Assembly: GCA_045576635.1 (NCBI GenBank)
Contig: JAZNGT010000014.1
Coordinates: forward strand, 1 to 25,989
Origin: Congzhengia sp045576635
GTDB taxonomy: Bacteria > Bacillota > Clostridia > UBA1381 > UBA9506
Length of the DNA: 25,989 nucleotides
Reading direction: 5' to 3'
The position numbers and the translations under genes were made by a program. Shown one piece after another: positions 25,660 through 25,989 of this stretch (positions are counted from its first letter, which is position 1; the number at the start of each line of letters is the position of its first letter). The notes below the pieces were generated by a model that searched no databases, was not told the origin of the DNA, and worked only from the letters and a program-made list of their open reading frames with translations.

Positions 25660-25688
25660 AGTATATCATATAGGCAAAAAAAATACAA
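25660..25688 (-). promoter_or_regulatory. Extended -10 promoter of the yqhQ-prmC-capA-like unit
   Basis: Read on the minus strand: TTGTAT (25688-25683), 17 bases, then TATACT (25665-25660), with TG one base before it, the extended -10 feature. The inferred start near 25653 leaves a leader of about 50 bases before ATG 25601. The leader contains the inverted repeat ATTTTAG/CTAAAAT (25628-25634 and 25644-25650). Confidence 0.7.
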
Positions 25689-25762
25689 TGAAAAAATTAT
25701 TAACTTTTGAAATAAAAGCATTTTATCTGCGAATACTAAAACTTGTGAGAGGAGATATAGAT

Positions 25763-25989
25763 ATGTTAAATATAGTTATGACCGTTCTTCAAATATGGCT
25801 CTTGTGTGTAATGGGAATGTATTTTTATTCGATGCAAAAATCACAAAAAAGTTCAAAAACAAGTTTGCATAAAGAGGCATCAGGAGAACTTGAACATTTG
25901 CGAAAAATGCAAAAAATCTCTTTAACAGAGCCACTTTCTGAAAAAACGAGGCCTAAAAATCTCGACGAAATCATAGGGCAGGAAGATGG
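25763..25989 (+). CDS. lonB: ATP-dependent protease LonB, 3' truncated by window edge
   Basis: First 75 codons of a LonB-type AAA+ protease, cut at base 25989. Visible are a short N-terminal hydrophobic segment (about 2-22, MLNIVMTVLQIWLLCVMGMY), a Lys/Ser-rich linker, and the conserved LRKMQKISLTEPLSEKTRP followed by LDEIIGQEDG. This leads into the AAA+ domain in LonB of Bacillus and Clostridia, so the Walker and catalytic Ser-Lys residues lie beyond the window. AGAGGAG at 25748-25754 is well spaced before ATG 25763. LonB is made in the forespore in Bacillus, which suggests a spore-forming lineage. It is divergent from yqhQ. Confidence 0.9.
   Translation, partial: MLNIVMTVLQIWLLCVMGMYFYSMQKSQKSSKTSLHKEASGELEHLRKMQKISLTEPLSEKTRPKNLDEIIGQED

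Noticed and set aside
1..25989. CRISPR arrays, insertion sequences, phage genes, tRNAs, toxin-antitoxin or defence genes
   Set aside because: Read on both strands, I found no spaced direct repeats, transposase or integrase motifs, cloverleaf-like sequences or small two-gene modules. Nearly all sequence is assigned to core genes.

Overview
The window looks like a chromosomal core segment of a low-GC, Gram-positive anaerobe of the class Clostridia. The evidence is A/T-rich coding, AGGAGG-type ribosome binding sites, some GTG/TTG starts, a Gram-positive PolC, a CIRCE/HrcA-controlled dnaK operon, YqhQ (DUF1385), the YmfF/YmfH protease pair and a LonB start (LonB is typical of endospore-forming Firmicutes). 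I see no mobile element, CRISPR array, tRNA or rRNA. No gap between genes exceeds about 160 bases. I cannot name the genus.

Layout. (1) 1-7449, plus strand: polC (cut by the window start), comEC and holA, a DNA replication and DNA uptake group. (2) 7477-13664, plus strand: a heat-shock unit with a sigma-A-type promoter and a perfect CIRCE operator, then hrcA, grpE, dnaK, dnaJ and, unusually, an M18 aminopeptidase, closed by an intrinsic terminator. A hairpin without a U-tract lies between dnaK and dnaJ. (3) 13681-14487: a GNAT acetyltransferase that begins only 16 bases after that terminator. (4) 14497-22593, plus strand: a good promoter followed by eight tightly packed genes: a membrane-anchored DUF4340 protein, a homocysteine-methyltransferase-like protein that has lost its zinc cysteines, recR, trmN6-like, rsmI, ymfF, ymfH and lgt. 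The unit ends in a long hairpin that can terminate on both strands. (5) 22596-25601, minus strand: yqhQ, prmC and a CapA-like protein, transcribed from an extended -10 promoter. (6) 25763-25989, plus strand: the first 75 codons of lonB, divergent from yqhQ and cut by the window end.

How the genes fit together. Most are housekeeping: replication (PolC, HolA), recombination (RecR), DNA uptake (ComEC), protein folding (HrcA circuit, DnaK-DnaJ-GrpE), and modification of tRNA, rRNA and release factors (TrmN6, RsmI, PrmC). YmfF/YmfH are linked to translation factor EF-P modification in Bacillus, and Lgt modifies lipoproteins. The strongest candidate for something undescribed is the intact but catalytically stripped homocysteine-methyltransferase-like protein fixed between DUF4340 and recR. 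I do not see a clear new defence or mobile system.
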